Numbered from the stretch's first letter, positions 18,068 through 27,184 are shown. The stretch is 64,000 bases of DNA from Campylobacter sp. MIT 12-8780 (GCF_006864535.1 NZ_QHLL01000001.1:1-64000), one strand, 5' to 3'. Program-made: numbers and translations. The notes: generated by a model not told the origin, from the letters alone.

Positions 18068-19012
18068 TTATTGTATCTGTCTTAAACTTGTGTTTGCTTG
18101 TGCATTTGCAGCCTTTTGTTTGCCATTGATGAGCTCATAAAAGGCTTTATAATTAAACGGCTTGTTACTATTTGCACTTTTTTCCACAAAATCAATCGCC
18201 CTTTGTTGCCTTGCGAAGTTTTCAAGCACACTTTGAGGCACGGGCAAGGATTTGTTGATATTGTTTTTGATCGTCTCGCCTTGTGAAACGGCTGTGCTTT
18301 TCATCGCTGAGAGCATTTGCCCTAAAAACTGCTTTTCGTCTGTAAAACCCACCCCAAGTTGCATTTGGGCGTCTTTTCTAGCGCCCTCAGTGGTGCGTCC
18401 GTTGCCAGTTAAATTCCTAGCGTGAGCGCCTACGACATTACCCATTTCAGTTACAAACTCAGCGTGGTTGCTATCAAGTCCCCAAAGCTTATTTGTCGCA
18501 AAATTAAGCATGCGACTTAGCCCAGAGCTTGTGCCTAAGTTGCCTTGAGACTTTAAAATGGCTCTTAAGTAGGCATTGTTCGCCTCGACATCTTGCCCCA
18601 TTTTATCCATCGAAGCTGTGCCACCCACGCCCTTAATCGCCATCACCCCATCATGCACAAGGCTTGAAAACTTCTCATTATCAATCCCAAGATATTTCTT
18701 CGCCAAATACGCATCATACATACTCACATTATCAGCACGAATTTTATCATCAAGATACCGCACGCCAGTGAGTTTTAAGGGGCGGTTGCTTTGAGTTTGC
18801 AAGTTTTTGTTTGAAAGCTCGGCTTGCTTGAGTATATCGCTTGCTTCCTTTGGGTTGTAAGCTGGCTTTAAATTGCTTTCATCTTGAGGCTTTAAAGCAC
18901 CATCTTGCTCTGTTTTGCTTGCTAAGACGCTAGAACTTGCGTTGATGAAGTTTTCATCAGCATTTTTACTCTCATCAACAGGAGTGAAAAAATCATCTAA
19001 GTTTTGTTGCAT
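18068..19012 (-). CDS. Virion-operon protein, 314 residues
   Basis: The N-terminal 70 residues are polar and low in complexity. The rest is mixed, with many Asn, Gln and Ala (for example AHARNLTGNGRTTEG near the middle). It has no membrane segment or enzyme motif. The gene abuts the upstream coiled-coil gene with no gap, so the two are translationally coupled. I recognise no family. It is probably a head or internal virion protein. Confidence 0.72.
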   Translation of the reverse strand: MQQNLDDFFTPVDESKNADENFINASSSVLASKTEQDGALKPQDESNLKPAYNPKEASDILKQAELSNKNLQTQSNRPLKLTGVRYLDDKIRADNVSMYDAYLAKKYLGIDNEKFSSLVHDGVMAIKGVGGTASMDKMGQDVEANNAYLRAILKSQGNLGTSSGLSRMLNFATNKLWGLDSNHAEFVTEMGNVVGAHARNLTGNGRTTEGARKDAQMQLGVGFTDEKQFLGQMLSAMKSTAVSQGETIKNNINKSLPVPQSVLENFARQQRAIDFVEKSANSNKPFNYKAFYELINGKQKAANAQANTSLRQIQ

Positions 19013-19897
19013 TTACACCACCTTAAAAATTTGTTTTTTTGGCAAGCTTTGCGCTTCAAAGCCCTTCTCAAGCTCGATAAACTCAGCCATTTTAAAGGCG
19101 ATGAGCTTCATTTCATTTTGCACAAAAATACTTGTTGTTTGCAAAGCATTTTCAAATCTTATGCTTAAAAGTTTGTGTTTATACTCATTTTCAAAACCTT
19201 TTAAAAAATCTTCAAAAAAAGCCCTCATCGCCTCTTTGAGTTCTTTTTTAAAATCCTTTTGGCTCAAACTTGAGCTAATGGCTTCTTTGATCAGTTTATC
19301 AAGCGTGCTTTGAAAGGCTGCATTTCGAAACAATTCATAACGAAAAAAGCTCAAATCAGCATTTTTCACAAGCTCATCGCCTCTTTCTTTGACAAGCTCG
19401 CTTAAAGCCTCGTCTTTGAGGCTTTCAAGGCTTTTAAGCTTGCTTTGAAGTGTGCGCGAAAACTCAGCCTTTGCCCTGCTTAAATTTTGGCTTAGCTCGC
19501 TTTTAAACTCAGCTTCATTTTGGCTTAAAAAACTTTGGCTTAAAGTGGCTTTAAAACCTTCTTTGTTTTGTTCTAAAAACTCTACAGCTAAAGACTTTGC
19601 AAGCTTTTTAAGCGCATTGTTGTGCTGCGATATATACGCGTTTATAAAAGAGCTTGGATCAAAATCCGCTTCAAACTCACCTTTAAGCTCGCTTTTGGCT
19701 GTTTTTAACTCCTCTTTAAGCTTGTTTTGCACCTGCTTTTCAAGCTCACTTAAAAAGGCTGGCAAATGAAGACTCAAGCTTTGCGTGATACGCTCATCAA
19801 TCTTTTGGCTACTGCTTTGCTCTTTTTGTCTTTCAAGCTCGATTTTAAGCTCGTTTGAAGTCGCTAAAAAAGCTTGAATGTGTTCGTTTAAAAGCAT
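19013..19897 (-). CDS. Coiled-coil virion-operon protein, 294 residues
   Basis: Nearly the whole protein is predicted helix, Lys/Glu/Leu/Ser/Ala-rich with heptad spacing and many FLS and SFLSQN repeats around residues 110-140. It has no cysteine-rich or enzymatic part. It lies between the putative decoration protein and the 314-residue protein. A scaffold-like or fibre-like function is possible. Family unknown. Confidence 0.72.
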   Translation of the reverse strand: MLLNEHIQAFLATSNELKIELERQKEQSSSQKIDERITQSLSLHLPAFLSELEKQVQNKLKEELKTAKSELKGEFEADFDPSSFINAYISQHNNALKKLAKSLAVEFLEQNKEGFKATLSQSFLSQNEAEFKSELSQNLSRAKAEFSRTLQSKLKSLESLKDEALSELVKERGDELVKNADLSFFRYELFRNAAFQSTLDKLIKEAISSSLSQKDFKKELKEAMRAFFEDFLKGFENEYKHKLLSIRFENALQTTSIFVQNEMKLIAFKMAEFIELEKGFEAQSLPKKQIFKVV

Positions 19898-19926
19898 AAT
19901 TTTCCTTTTTTAAAAGCTGTTTTGTG

Positions 19927-20292
19927 CTAAAACTCAGCCAAAATCTCACTCGGTAAAAAATACTGCGCCCGAACGACTACTTTGCCTTTGGTGCATTTTG
20001 TAGCGACACTGATATTCACTTGTCCTGCCTTTAAAATCTGCGTTTGTTTGCTTGAGCGAGTGTTACCAATCGTATCAACACTGGCATCATTGATAAAAAA
20101 ATCCGCCGTATCATCAAGCCCAACATCAAGCTTTACACCCGTATCGCTAGCCTCAAGCACCTCAAGATCAAGACTTAAAAGCTCAGCCTTTGCAGGCAAC
20201 ATTAACACCTCAAAAGGCTTAGCCACCTCAAGCAAAGCCAAACCCACCACCGCTTTTGTAAGATAACTTACATTTTTTACTCTTTGTTTCAT
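19927..20292 (-). CDS. Putative head decoration protein, 121 residues
   Basis: The small beta-rich protein (VGLDDTADFFINDASVDTIG, then KGKVVVRAQYFLP) follows the major capsid gene, the usual place of head decoration or stabilisation proteins in podovirus and siphovirus genomes. It has an AAAAAAGGAATTTAAA site before the ATG and structured leader block B directly upstream, which separates it from the capsid gene. Confidence 0.7.
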   Translation of the reverse strand: MKQRVKNVSYLTKAVVGLALLEVAKPFEVLMLPAKAELLSLDLEVLEASDTGVKLDVGLDDTADFFINDASVDTIGNTRSSKQTQILKAGQVNISVATKCTKGKVVVRAQYFLPSEILAEF

Positions 20293-20309
20293 TTTAAATT
20301 CCTTTTTTT

Positions 20310-20505
20310 ACTTACTTTTTATGTTCTTTCACCGCAGGAGCAAAGCTCCTGCTAAAGAACCAAATCTAAAGGCTTCCCGACCCAAGCCTTCGGCTTGCCC
20401 CTGTCAAAGTAGCCAACTTTTTTTGTATCCTACCCGAGCTTTTTTCGCAAGTCAAAGCCCCGCTCAAGTCGCCTCAACTTTTCCCGTTTCTCGTTTTGTG
20501 CTTTG
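20310..20505 (-). ncRNA. Structured intercistronic block B
   Basis: The space between capsid and decoration genes holds the same modules as block A. The gene-proximal stem is GTTCTTT/AAAGAAC (20354-20360 with 20323-20329) around GCAGGAGC/GCTCCTGC. Blocks A and D have TTACTTT/AAAGTAA at the same place, so both arms changed together. The GGCTAC module (about 20371-20415) is present, with AAGCC-GAA-GGCTT intact. Confidence 0.75.
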
Positions 20506-20507
20506 CG

Positions 20508-21686
20508 TTATCTGTAAGCTGAAAACAAGCCAATCACGGCAAAATCAGTATCAGCATACACACTGAGATTATCATTATGGCTTTCAAATCTAGCTTTTGA
20601 AATCGCCATCAACCTATCCACCCCGCAAATCGTTTTCCTGCCAGCGTCTTGGCTATCATCGATATAAAAATTCACACTATCACTGCCCGCCATGACCAAA
20701 GCTGAAGCCCCGATTAAAAAGCCTATGCTTACAGGAGTGTTACCAGCATACGCACTTGGCGGGACGATTTTAGAGAAATTTTGCTCGTTGATGTTGGCGC
20801 GAAAGTCCTCATCGCTGATCGTTGAATTAAGCATACCAGCTTGAAGTGGGGTGCTTACGCCCATATCAAGCACCACGCATTCATCGATAATGCCAACAAG
20901 TCCAGTAAAAAGGCGGTTTTTATCGCCTCTTACGCCCACTTTTTGCATCGCAATCCACTCAGGATCGCGTTTGAGCTGATCGATGGCGTAGCTATCAAGC
21001 AAGATGATATAGCTGTAATTTTCGATACTAATGCCCCCTTCAGTGTGCGAAACACTGCGGATAGGCTTCATAGGAAAGGCGTCTTTGCCTTGATAGTTCT
21101 TGCCCGTGCGTGCCATTAAAATGGCTTGTCTGATCGCCTTGACATTCATCACATCATCTTGTGTTACTTTTTTACTCGCTTGGCTCACGCTTGCTTCATT
21201 TGTAGTATCTTTAAAACCATTTGCACTATCGCACACGACGCAGTTTGTAAGATCATTTGCCAAGCTTGCAAACAAAGCCCTGTCCCTTTTTTCTCGTATC
21301 CAATCACTCAAACTATCGCTCGCTTCTTTAACAAAGTCGATCTGCTCGATAGTTTGATACTGCTTGATCGTGCTTTTTAAGCTGTTACCGATCACCTCAG
21401 GGTAGATGGTTTGGCTTAAAATTTCAAGCTGATCTAAATTCGTCTCAAAGTCCGCGTTTCCACGCACTCCAGCACCTGTTAAAGCCGCTTTTAAGCGGGG
21501 ACGATAGGGCTGAGTGTTTTTGACGCTGTAGCTGCGAAGCCCGCGATCGCTTCCTTTTCCTAAAATAGCCTCAAATGGGCTTTTTTTCCAGCTGGCTTTT
21601 TCAATCGCTGTGGCGATTTGTGTGCTTACATTTGGGTTGTCTCTCCAACCTGCAATGTCGATTTTGTTTAGTTCATTTAATGGCAT
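20508..21686 (-). CDS. Major capsid protein (N4 gp56-like)
   Basis: I set the start at 21686 (MPLNELNKIDI), with a GGAG site upstream; the open frame extends 44 codons further only because it runs through leader block C. The 392-residue protein matches the N4-gp56/DUF4043-like capsid family as I know it: an N-terminal SDRGLRSYSVKNT segment and a long helix with SLSDWIREKRDR, then beta-rich HK97-fold regions and a C-terminal ISKARFESHND. It forms the icosahedral shell. Confidence 0.88.
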   Translation of the reverse strand: MPLNELNKIDIAGWRDNPNVSTQIATAIEKASWKKSPFEAILGKGSDRGLRSYSVKNTQPYRPRLKAALTGAGVRGNADFETNLDQLEILSQTIYPEVIGNSLKSTIKQYQTIEQIDFVKEASDSLSDWIREKRDRALFASLANDLTNCVVCDSANGFKDTTNEASVSQASKKVTQDDVMNVKAIRQAILMARTGKNYQGKDAFPMKPIRSVSHTEGGISIENYSYIILLDSYAIDQLKRDPEWIAMQKVGVRGDKNRLFTGLVGIIDECVVLDMGVSTPLQAGMLNSTISDEDFRANINEQNFSKIVPPSAYAGNTPVSIGFLIGASALVMAGSDSVNFYIDDSQDAGRKTICGVDRLMAISKARFESHNDNLSVYADTDFAVIGLFSAYR

Positions 21687-21699
21687 ATTTGTGTCTCCT

Positions 21700-22020
21700 T
21701 TTTTATTTACTTTTTTATGTTCTTTCACCGCAGAAGCGAAGCTCCTGCTAAAGAACCTTCTGCTTGCAGTTGCGAAGTCGCAGACTGAAGCAAAAAACCT
21801 AAAGGCTACCCGACCCAAGCCTTCGGCTTGCCCCTGTCAAAGTAGCCAACTTTTTTGTATCCTAAAGGCTACCCGACCCTTTTTTTTGCTTACGCAACTG
21901 CAAGCAGAGGCTTCGCAAAAAGCCCCTTGTCTGGTGTGCCTCAACTTTTTCTGTATCCTGTGGCTTTTGGGCTGGGGCTTTTGGCTTGCCCCGCTCAAGT
22001 TGCCTCAACTTTTTCTTTTT
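21700..22020 (-). ncRNA. Structured leader block C before the capsid gene
   Basis: The 343 bases between scaffold and capsid genes hold no gene. On the minus strand they contain about four hairpin modules. The gene-proximal one is GTTCTTT/AAAGAAC (21750-21756 with 21719-21725). Its inner stem has a G-U wobble that would be a mismatch on the plus strand, which shows that the RNA acts as the minus-strand copy. A perfect GGCTAC/GTAGCC module lies at 21803-21846. Confidence 0.78.
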
Positions 22021-22029
22021 TCCTCATCT

Positions 22030-22674
22030 TCACAAACGATTAAAAGGTAACTCAGTGTTTGAGCTTGGGCTTTGATCGTTTGAGTTTATCGGTGAGCCTG
22101 CTATCTTTTGAGGCAACTTTTCTTCGGTGTTTGAAGCTGTTTGGTTAGGATTTGTATAAAGGGTGTAAATCTCATACAAAGCCTCGAAAAACTCCTCAGG
22201 TGGCAGATTTTCAAGCTCATTCATCACTTTTGGCGGCAAATCATTGCTGAAAAAGTCCATCAAAACACTCATATCAGCTTCAGGGTGGTTTTGCAAAAAA
22301 GCATTTTGAGCCGCCTCGATCTGCCCCATCGCCTTTTTTTGCCCGATACTTGCTTCTAAAGCCTCCGCTTTTTGTGCCTTTGGGGCGATATTTTGCTCTA
22401 AAAAAGCATTTTGAGCCTCAAGCACTTTTTGATAAAAGGCTTCTTTGTTCTCAAAAAACAGCTCCTCAAGCTCAGCATCGGTGCTTTGTGCCATATATTT
22501 GGCAAAAGAGCTTTCAAGGCTAGCTCTTGCTTGATCAAGCTCGGCTAAAGTGGCGTTTAATTCAGCCTCATCAGCACTCGTGTCAAACTCGCTTTGAGGC
22601 GGTGTAGGCTCATTTTGTGCTGGCTCATCTTGAGGTGGGGCTGGTAAGTTGGCTAAATTTTGTTTTTCTTGCAT
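22030..22674 (-). CDS. Putative capsid scaffold protein
   Basis: The 214-residue protein is acidic, helical and without cysteine. It has a Pro/Glu/Gln-rich N-terminus, a long central helix (about 40-150) and a disordered C-terminus. It lies directly upstream of the major capsid gene, the standard location of scaffold proteins. The ATG at 22674 has an AAGGAAAG site; it is the first gene of the head operon after the promoter at 22705-22741. Confidence 0.78.
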   Translation of the reverse strand: MQEKQNLANLPAPPQDEPAQNEPTPPQSEFDTSADEAELNATLAELDQARASLESSFAKYMAQSTDAELEELFFENKEAFYQKVLEAQNAFLEQNIAPKAQKAEALEASIGQKKAMGQIEAAQNAFLQNHPEADMSVLMDFFSNDLPPKVMNELENLPPEEFFEALYEIYTLYTNPNQTASNTEEKLPQKIAGSPINSNDQSPSSNTELPFNRL

Positions 22675-22704
22675 TAGACTTTCCTTTTGTTTAAAATACA
22701 AGGC

Positions 22705-22741
22705 ATTGTAGAAAAAAATGAAAATGATAAAAAGGGTTAAA
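22705..22741 (-). promoter_or_regulatory. Phage operon promoter 5 (TTTAACCC family)
   Basis: TTTAACCC (22741-22734), a 23-base spacer and TACAAT (22710-22705) drive the head operon that begins with the scaffold gene. Confidence 0.82.
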
Positions 22742-22787
22742 TACAAAACAAGGATTTGTGTTAAGCTTGTTTTTAAGGATTTTTGTT

Positions 22788-22793
22788 TATAAT
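22788..22793 (+). promoter_or_regulatory. Plus-strand -10 (TATAAT) for the secreted-protein pair
   Basis: A TATAAT in a T-rich context lies 29 bases before the ATG at 22822 and points away from promoter 5, so the pair is transcribed independently of the late genes. Confidence 0.6.
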
Positions 22794-22821
22794 GATAGAG
22801 ATTAAAGCAAAGAAGTGAAAA

Positions 22822-23361
22822 ATGTTACTTAAGAATTTTATAGGCTCTTTTGTTTGTGTGAGCGCTCTTTGTAGTCAATGCTGGGCTTTAGATACTGAAA
22901 ATTTCATCACTGCTGTGATCAAAGATGAAAAAAATATCAAAACATCAGCACAAAAAACAAAGCAAATCAGTATCCAAGAGTATGAAATCATCTCTTCAAA
23001 AGTATTTCAAATGCTTTCATTGCAATTTTTTAGTATGGTAAGTCTTAAAGAGCCCATCAATCAAAAGGATAAACAAGGCATTAAAGCCTATATCAAAAAG
23101 CTTGATGAAGTGCAAAAAGTAGCTCAAAAAAGGCTTTCAAGCAAGCAAAGCGAGAATGAAGGCTTTAAAACAAGCACGCTTAAAGTGTATTATGGGGCTG
23201 TTGCTTTAAAAAACACCTTAGAGATTATGATCGATGAGCATTTGTTTGAGCAAATAGGCTTCCTTGATGAAAATATCATCTTTTCAAGCGATTTTGATTT
23301 GGCTGAGTATGCAAAAGGCATTTTAGCTGCGCAAGAAAGTTTGAAAGCTTGCAATGTCTAA
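22822..23361 (+). CDS. Secreted or periplasmic protein of a plus-strand cassette
   Basis: The 179-residue protein has a signal peptide (about residues 1-22, ending SALCSQCWA) and a mature, mainly helical, Lys/Glu-rich part. There is no membrane segment after the signal and no known motif. It carries its own promoter and lies opposite to the virion operons, like a lysogenic conversion (moron) gene expressed from the integrated state. Superinfection exclusion in the periplasm is one possibility. Family not recognised. Confidence 0.75.
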   Translation: MLLKNFIGSFVCVSALCSQCWALDTENFITAVIKDEKNIKTSAQKTKQISIQEYEIISSKVFQMLSLQFFSMVSLKEPINQKDKQGIKAYIKKLDEVQKVAQKRLSSKQSENEGFKTSTLKVYYGAVALKNTLEIMIDEHLFEQIGFLDENIIFSSDFDLAEYAKGILAAQESLKACNV

Positions 23362-23665
23362 TCAAAGCATAAGCTTAGGCTTTTTAAGAGCTGTGCTTGC
23401 AAAAATACTTAATGATAAAACAAGAGATGATAAAGAAAGGATAAAGGTTTATTTTTGCACTTGTATTTTGCCAAGATATGATGAAATCAAAGACAATTAT
23501 CATAAACTTTCGGGATTTTCGCAATACTCGTGTGTTGAGGCGTTTTTTTCACAGCTTTTTAATGTCAAGGAAGATTTGATTAAAGATATAGTATCTAAGA
23601 TTGAAGCATTTAAAAATTTAAACTCAAAACAAGCTTTGCAAGCATGTCTTATGACTAGCATTTAA
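23354..23665 (+). CDS. Small protein paired with the secreted protein
   Basis: The 103-residue protein starts 8 bases inside the end of the secreted-protein gene, so both are translated together. It is helical, with cysteines at CTCILPRYDE and YSCVEAFF and no signal peptide. Its stop codon overlaps the converging end of the minus-strand virion gene at 23662. Function unknown; coupling suggests that it works with its neighbour. Confidence 0.68.
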   Translation: MSNQSISLGFLRAVLAKILNDKTRDDKERIKVYFCTCILPRYDEIKDNYHKLSGFSQYSCVEAFFSQLFNVKEDLIKDIVSKIEAFKNLNSKQALQACLMTSI

Positions 23666-25383
23666 CTTTGTGCATCAAGTGTTGTATAATCAAAGCCCTT
23701 TAAATCCTCGCTTTTAAACAAAGGCTCGCTCAAAGCCTTAAAATCCTCTTTTTCAAGAGCGATGAAACGTAGTTTTATCACTCCTGTTTGTGAAAAATCC
23801 AAGAAAAACACATCTTCTTTCAAAGCATACTCATAAAAAGAATGCAAAGCGAATTTGTTACCAAAATAACGATAAAAGCCACTTGCCTTACTGCTTAGCT
23901 CAAAGCGCGCAAAATGCTTCATCAAGGCTTCATACTCTTGCACGAGCTCATTAGCATTTAAAGGCTTTTGTGTGTCTTCATCTTTAAAAAGTTTGAAAAA
24001 ATCCTCAAGCAAAAGAGCTGAATGGGGCAGTTTTTTAAGATAATAATATTTATTTTGCATATCTTTTTCTTCAAAACGGCTGTATGTAAAAAGGCTTTGA
24101 TCACTCTGCATTAAAACAAGTTTAAGTTCGCTTTTTACGCCACGAAATACATATCTTGTATCATCAACGCCGTATTCATTTGAGGGGATAATATGCTCGT
24201 TTTTTACCTCATTTTGCTCTTGAATGGAGTAAAATTTACTCTTTTCAAGCGTGTTGGCAATGGCGTTTAAATGCACATCAATCATATCAAGATAATACCT
24301 TGCTTTAAGCTCAACGCTGATTGTCTTGCTTTCTTGTAAAGCCTTGTAAGAGTGCGCGTCATACCATGCTTGAAGCTCTTCTTGGCTGCGTGTTTTTTCG
24401 GCTTTTTTAAAGGATTTTAGTGTGATGAAGTTAAAGTCAAATCGCTGGTTTTTGTTGTAAGCTTTTAGCTTTTCTAAAAAGTCTTGCATACAAATTCGCT
24501 GCTCAATGGGCTTTGTTTGACGCTCATACACCCGCTTAAACAACGCCTCGCCCTCAGCGGTGTAGTTGATATCTAAAAGCTCAAGCTCCTTAAAACCCTC
24601 GCTAATCCTTTTTGCCGTATCTTTGAGCTGATTTTCAAAGCTATCAATCATACTCCTTGCACTCATCTTAAAATCACTCAAAGGAAACTCAAGCCCCAAA
24701 ACATCGCTTTTAAACCGCATTCCACCTGCTTTGCTTGCGCCCACTCTTGAGTGGATACTCTCATCAAAGACATCATTTTTCAAATCCCCTCTTAAACCCT
24801 TGCTCGTATCAAAGGCTATCGTGCTTGAAAAGCTTTGCGAACCAGCAGCGTTTTTTTGATAAATACTGCCGTTTGCGTATATTTCATAACCCCCATAAAT
24901 GATGAGCTCAGTCAAGCGCTCTTTTTGCTCGCTTGCTAGTTTTTGACGCTCTAAAGCCTTGTTTGCGTTTGCGTATCTTGAGCTTTCAATGCTTATATTT
25001 ACCGCCACGCTTGCAAGATAATCCCCATACATACTCACCGCAATAGCCACAGCTGAAGCCGTGATGGACGCATACATACTTATCGTTGCAACAAGGCTTG
25101 CCCCACCCGTAACAGGCGATAAAACTACGCCTAAAATCGCCACTGAGATGAAAAGCAGGTTTTTTAAGAGATTGCCCCCGCTTAAAGCTACAGCAAAAAA
25201 GCCCCGCTCAGCCTTTGCCTTTGCCGTTGCCCACTCGTAAGAAATATGCTCATAAGTGGCGTATTCTAGCTTAAAATCAAGGGCGTATTTGGTGGCGATA
25301 CGTTCATAATCAGCCATTCTTTGGCGGTGATAGCGATCGCGTTTTTTCTTCCACTTGCCAAAAGCCCCGCTAAAAAGCCCCAT
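23662..25383 (-). CDS. Membrane-active virion protein, 573 residues
   Basis: Residues 60-125 form a long hydrophobic, Gly/Ala/Ser-rich stretch (about two membrane helices, with GVVLSPVTGGASLVATISMY), flanked by basic and helical regions. The remaining 440 residues are soluble, with Tyr/Phe/Lys-rich segments. The gene follows the small terminase directly. Proteins of this design in podoviruses are often ejected with the DNA to make a channel. That role is inference. Confidence 0.75.
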   Translation of the reverse strand: MGLFSGAFGKWKKKRDRYHRQRMADYERIATKYALDFKLEYATYEHISYEWATAKAKAERGFFAVALSGGNLLKNLLFISVAILGVVLSPVTGGASLVATISMYASITASAVAIAVSMYGDYLASVAVNISIESSRYANANKALERQKLASEQKERLTELIIYGGYEIYANGSIYQKNAAGSQSFSSTIAFDTSKGLRGDLKNDVFDESIHSRVGASKAGGMRFKSDVLGLEFPLSDFKMSARSMIDSFENQLKDTAKRISEGFKELELLDINYTAEGEALFKRVYERQTKPIEQRICMQDFLEKLKAYNKNQRFDFNFITLKSFKKAEKTRSQEELQAWYDAHSYKALQESKTISVELKARYYLDMIDVHLNAIANTLEKSKFYSIQEQNEVKNEHIIPSNEYGVDDTRYVFRGVKSELKLVLMQSDQSLFTYSRFEEKDMQNKYYYLKKLPHSALLLEDFFKLFKDEDTQKPLNANELVQEYEALMKHFARFELSSKASGFYRYFGNKFALHSFYEYALKEDVFFLDFSQTGVIKLRFIALEKEDFKALSEPLFKSEDLKGFDYTTLDAQS

Positions 25384-26001
25384 TTAGCCTTCTTGCTCAA
25401 ACGAAGCAAGCAAGGCGTTTAGCTCGGCGTTGCTAAGCTGGCTTAAATCCGTGTTTGAGTGATTTTCGATGATGATATGCTCTTTTCCATACAAACAAGT
25501 TTTCAAATCCAAAAAGATTTTGGCTACTTTTTCTGCACTTGCGATGATGAGCGGATCGCTTTTGTCCTCTCTTTTAAGCCTTTGCATTCTTAAAAGCTCA
25601 TCTTTGGCGATAAGAGCTGAAAGGGCGATATTTTTTTGAATGAAATTCACACTCATTGCCTCAAGCAAAATCTTATCTGTTGAATGCTCAAGCAAGTTAT
25701 CAAGCACGAGTTGATCAAGCTTTGTCGTGCTTTGAGTGCTTAAACGGGATTTAATCAAGCCTTTAAGCTGCTCTTTTTTGGCATTTTGGACGCTAAAAAG
25801 CTCGTTTTGCAAAAGCTCATCACGAAGCACTTCAGCTTTGATAGGCTTAATCGCCTTAGCTCTTTGCCAACCCTCGCTTTTAATCCAGTGCGCTAGAGTG
25901 CGGTATTTGACATCAAATTTTAACGCCACTTGCTTGGCATTTTCATCATTCATCTCAAAATACGCCCTGATCTCATCTTTGTTTGCGATCATTTGTGCCA
26001 C
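25384..26001 (-). CDS. Terminase small subunit
   Basis: The 205-residue protein has an N-terminal helix-turn-helix (residues 8-42, QVALKFDVKYRTLAHWIKSE) of the kind that small terminases use to bind the packaging site, then a helical oligomerisation region and an acidic C-terminus (LSQLSNAELNALLASFEQE). It is the first gene after promoter 4 and is separated from the large subunit by 11 kb. Identification rests on the HTH and on the general layout. Confidence 0.75.
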   Translation of the reverse strand: MAQMIANKDEIRAYFEMNDENAKQVALKFDVKYRTLAHWIKSEGWQRAKAIKPIKAEVLRDELLQNELFSVQNAKKEQLKGLIKSRLSTQSTTKLDQLVLDNLLEHSTDKILLEAMSVNFIQKNIALSALIAKDELLRMQRLKREDKSDPLIIASAEKVAKIFLDLKTCLYGKEHIIIENHSNTDLSQLSNAELNALLASFEQEG

Positions 26002-26024
26002 CTTTTTTCAGCATTTTTGCACCA

Positions 26025-26060
26025 AATTTACAAAAAAGTGCAAAAAAGGGCAGGGTTAAA
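26025..26060 (-). promoter_or_regulatory. Phage operon promoter 4 (TTTAACCC family)
   Basis: TTTAACCC (26060-26053), a 22-base spacer and TAAATT (26030-26025) precede the terminase small subunit. This is the only copy with 22 instead of 23 bases. It lies back to back with the promoter of the plus-strand cassette. Confidence 0.75.
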
Positions 26061-26070
26061 TATTTTTGGT

Positions 26071-26076
26071 TATAAT
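26071..26076 (+). promoter_or_regulatory. Plus-strand -10 (TATAAT) for the SecB-like cassette
   Basis: TATAAT in a T/A-rich context, about 27 bases before the first start codon at 26103. The short leader has no obvious ribosome site before that ATG. Confidence 0.6.
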
Positions 26077-26102
26077 TTATTATAGTTTCTAGTTAATTTG
26101 TT

Positions 26103-26531
26103 ATGGATAGTGTATTGTTGAAAAAAAGTAATGGATGCATAAATAATTTGTTTAAAGAAGGCTCGATAAGTGCTATAAAAAATATTGCTTTTATGCAGGT
26201 TGTGGAGCAAAATGAAATATATACTGAAAATACAACTTATAATGATGAGATTATTATATGTAAAAAACATATTAAGCACCTCAATAAAATAAAGCTAAAT
26301 GATAAAAATATAGCTTGTAAATACGATTTTAAAGGTGTGTGCATAATTCTTTTTGATTGTGATCGGTTAAAATGCGAAGATTTAACAAATGAAGAGGGTA
26401 TAAACTATCTCATCAAATATATGAAAGATGAAGTGCTGAAAGCACAAGAATATTGTATTTTTATAAAGTATAAGAAAGAATACTATGTGTTAATTGACTT
26501 TTATGATTTGTTGAATTCAAGAAAAGTTTAA
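26103..26531 (+). CDS. Unknown protein, first gene of the SecB-like cassette
   Basis: The 142-residue protein is rich in Lys, Ile, Asn and Tyr and has no membrane segment. A DFKGVCIILFDCDRLK strand-helix region and a final YYVLIDFYDLL strand suggest a mixed alpha/beta fold. Codon use is more AT-rich than in the surrounding virion genes, as in the next two genes. In a toxin-antitoxin-chaperone reading it is the candidate toxin. I recognise no family. Confidence 0.72.
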   Translation: MDSVLLKKSNGCINNLFKEGSISAIKNIAFMQVVEQNEIYTENTTYNDEIIICKKHIKHLNKIKLNDKNIACKYDFKGVCIILFDCDRLKCEDLTNEEGINYLIKYMKDEVLKAQEYCIFIKYKKEYYVLIDFYDLLNSRKV

Positions 26532-26554
26532 AAAACAAAAAGAGGAGCTAGGCA

Positions 26555-27184
26555 ATGAAAATCGAGGAGTTATTTGTTGGAGAATACAAAAAAAACTATC
26601 AAATGGGACTAGAAAAAGTAAGAAAAATGTATGATTCTATAGGCTATGATAATGCCATGAGTGAAAAAGAAGTAATGGCGATTGTATTTAAAGAGATCAA
26701 TAAACAAAATATAAACATTTCGTTTATAATGAAAATTTTTAACATACAAGAGGAGGGGCAAGGAAAACAAAATAAAGTTTATTTTAATGGAGAAAAATTT
26801 GTTGTAGAATACAAAAAAGGAAGTTCAGATAAGCAAAAAGCTTTTCTTTTGGGACATTTATTTTTATTTATATTAAATTGCAATTATTTTGAGTATGTTG
26901 AAAGTAGTGATGATACAAAAAAAACAATCTACGATGAAAAAGCTCAAGATTTTGCTGACAATTTAATTGAGGGTATAAAATTTTTTAATATAATAAGAAG
27001 CATAGTTTATAAGAAAACAAAAGAAATAGATAGCGACGATAAAATAAATCAAAAACAAAAAAATAATTCTCAATTAAAAGAAGAAGAAAAAGAGTTTTTG
27101 CTTAAACTATCATCTCAAAAAACAATGAAAACACAAAAGTTTGAAACTGAAGATATAGATAGTTCATCAAAAGCTGTAGCATAA
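26555..27184 (+). CDS. ImmA/IrrE-like protein with degenerate zinc site
   Basis: The 209-residue protein has a strong site (GAGGAG) and an ImmA/IrrE-like core. KQKAFLLGHLFLF (residues 93-105) lies where the family has R..AHELGH.LLH, and DEKAQDFADNLI (127-138) where it has E..A..FA..LL. The first His and the catalytic Glu are replaced by Phe and Leu, so it is probably not a protease. The C-terminus is charged and disordered. Catalytically dead relatives can serve as antitoxins or sensors. The family call is by pattern and needs a profile search. Confidence 0.6.
   Translation: MKIEELFVGEYKKNYQMGLEKVRKMYDSIGYDNAMSEKEVMAIVFKEINKQNINISFIMKIFNIQEEGQGKQNKVYFNGEKFVVEYKKGSSDKQKAFLLGHLFLFILNCNYFEYVESSDDTKKTIYDEKAQDFADNLIEGIKFFNIIRSIVYKKTKEIDSDDKINQKQKNNSQLKEEEKEFLLKLSSQKTMKTQKFETEDIDSSSKAVA

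Noticed and set aside
20321-20566. Plus-strand frames with repeated LKASRPKPSACPCQSSQLF in the intergenic blocks
   Set aside because: The similarity among blocks is explained by RNA stems; frames vary between blocks and lack ribosome sites.
21687-21818. 44-codon N-terminal extension of the capsid frame
   Set aside because: It runs through hairpin block C, has no ribosome site and ends at the good start MPLNELN at 21686.
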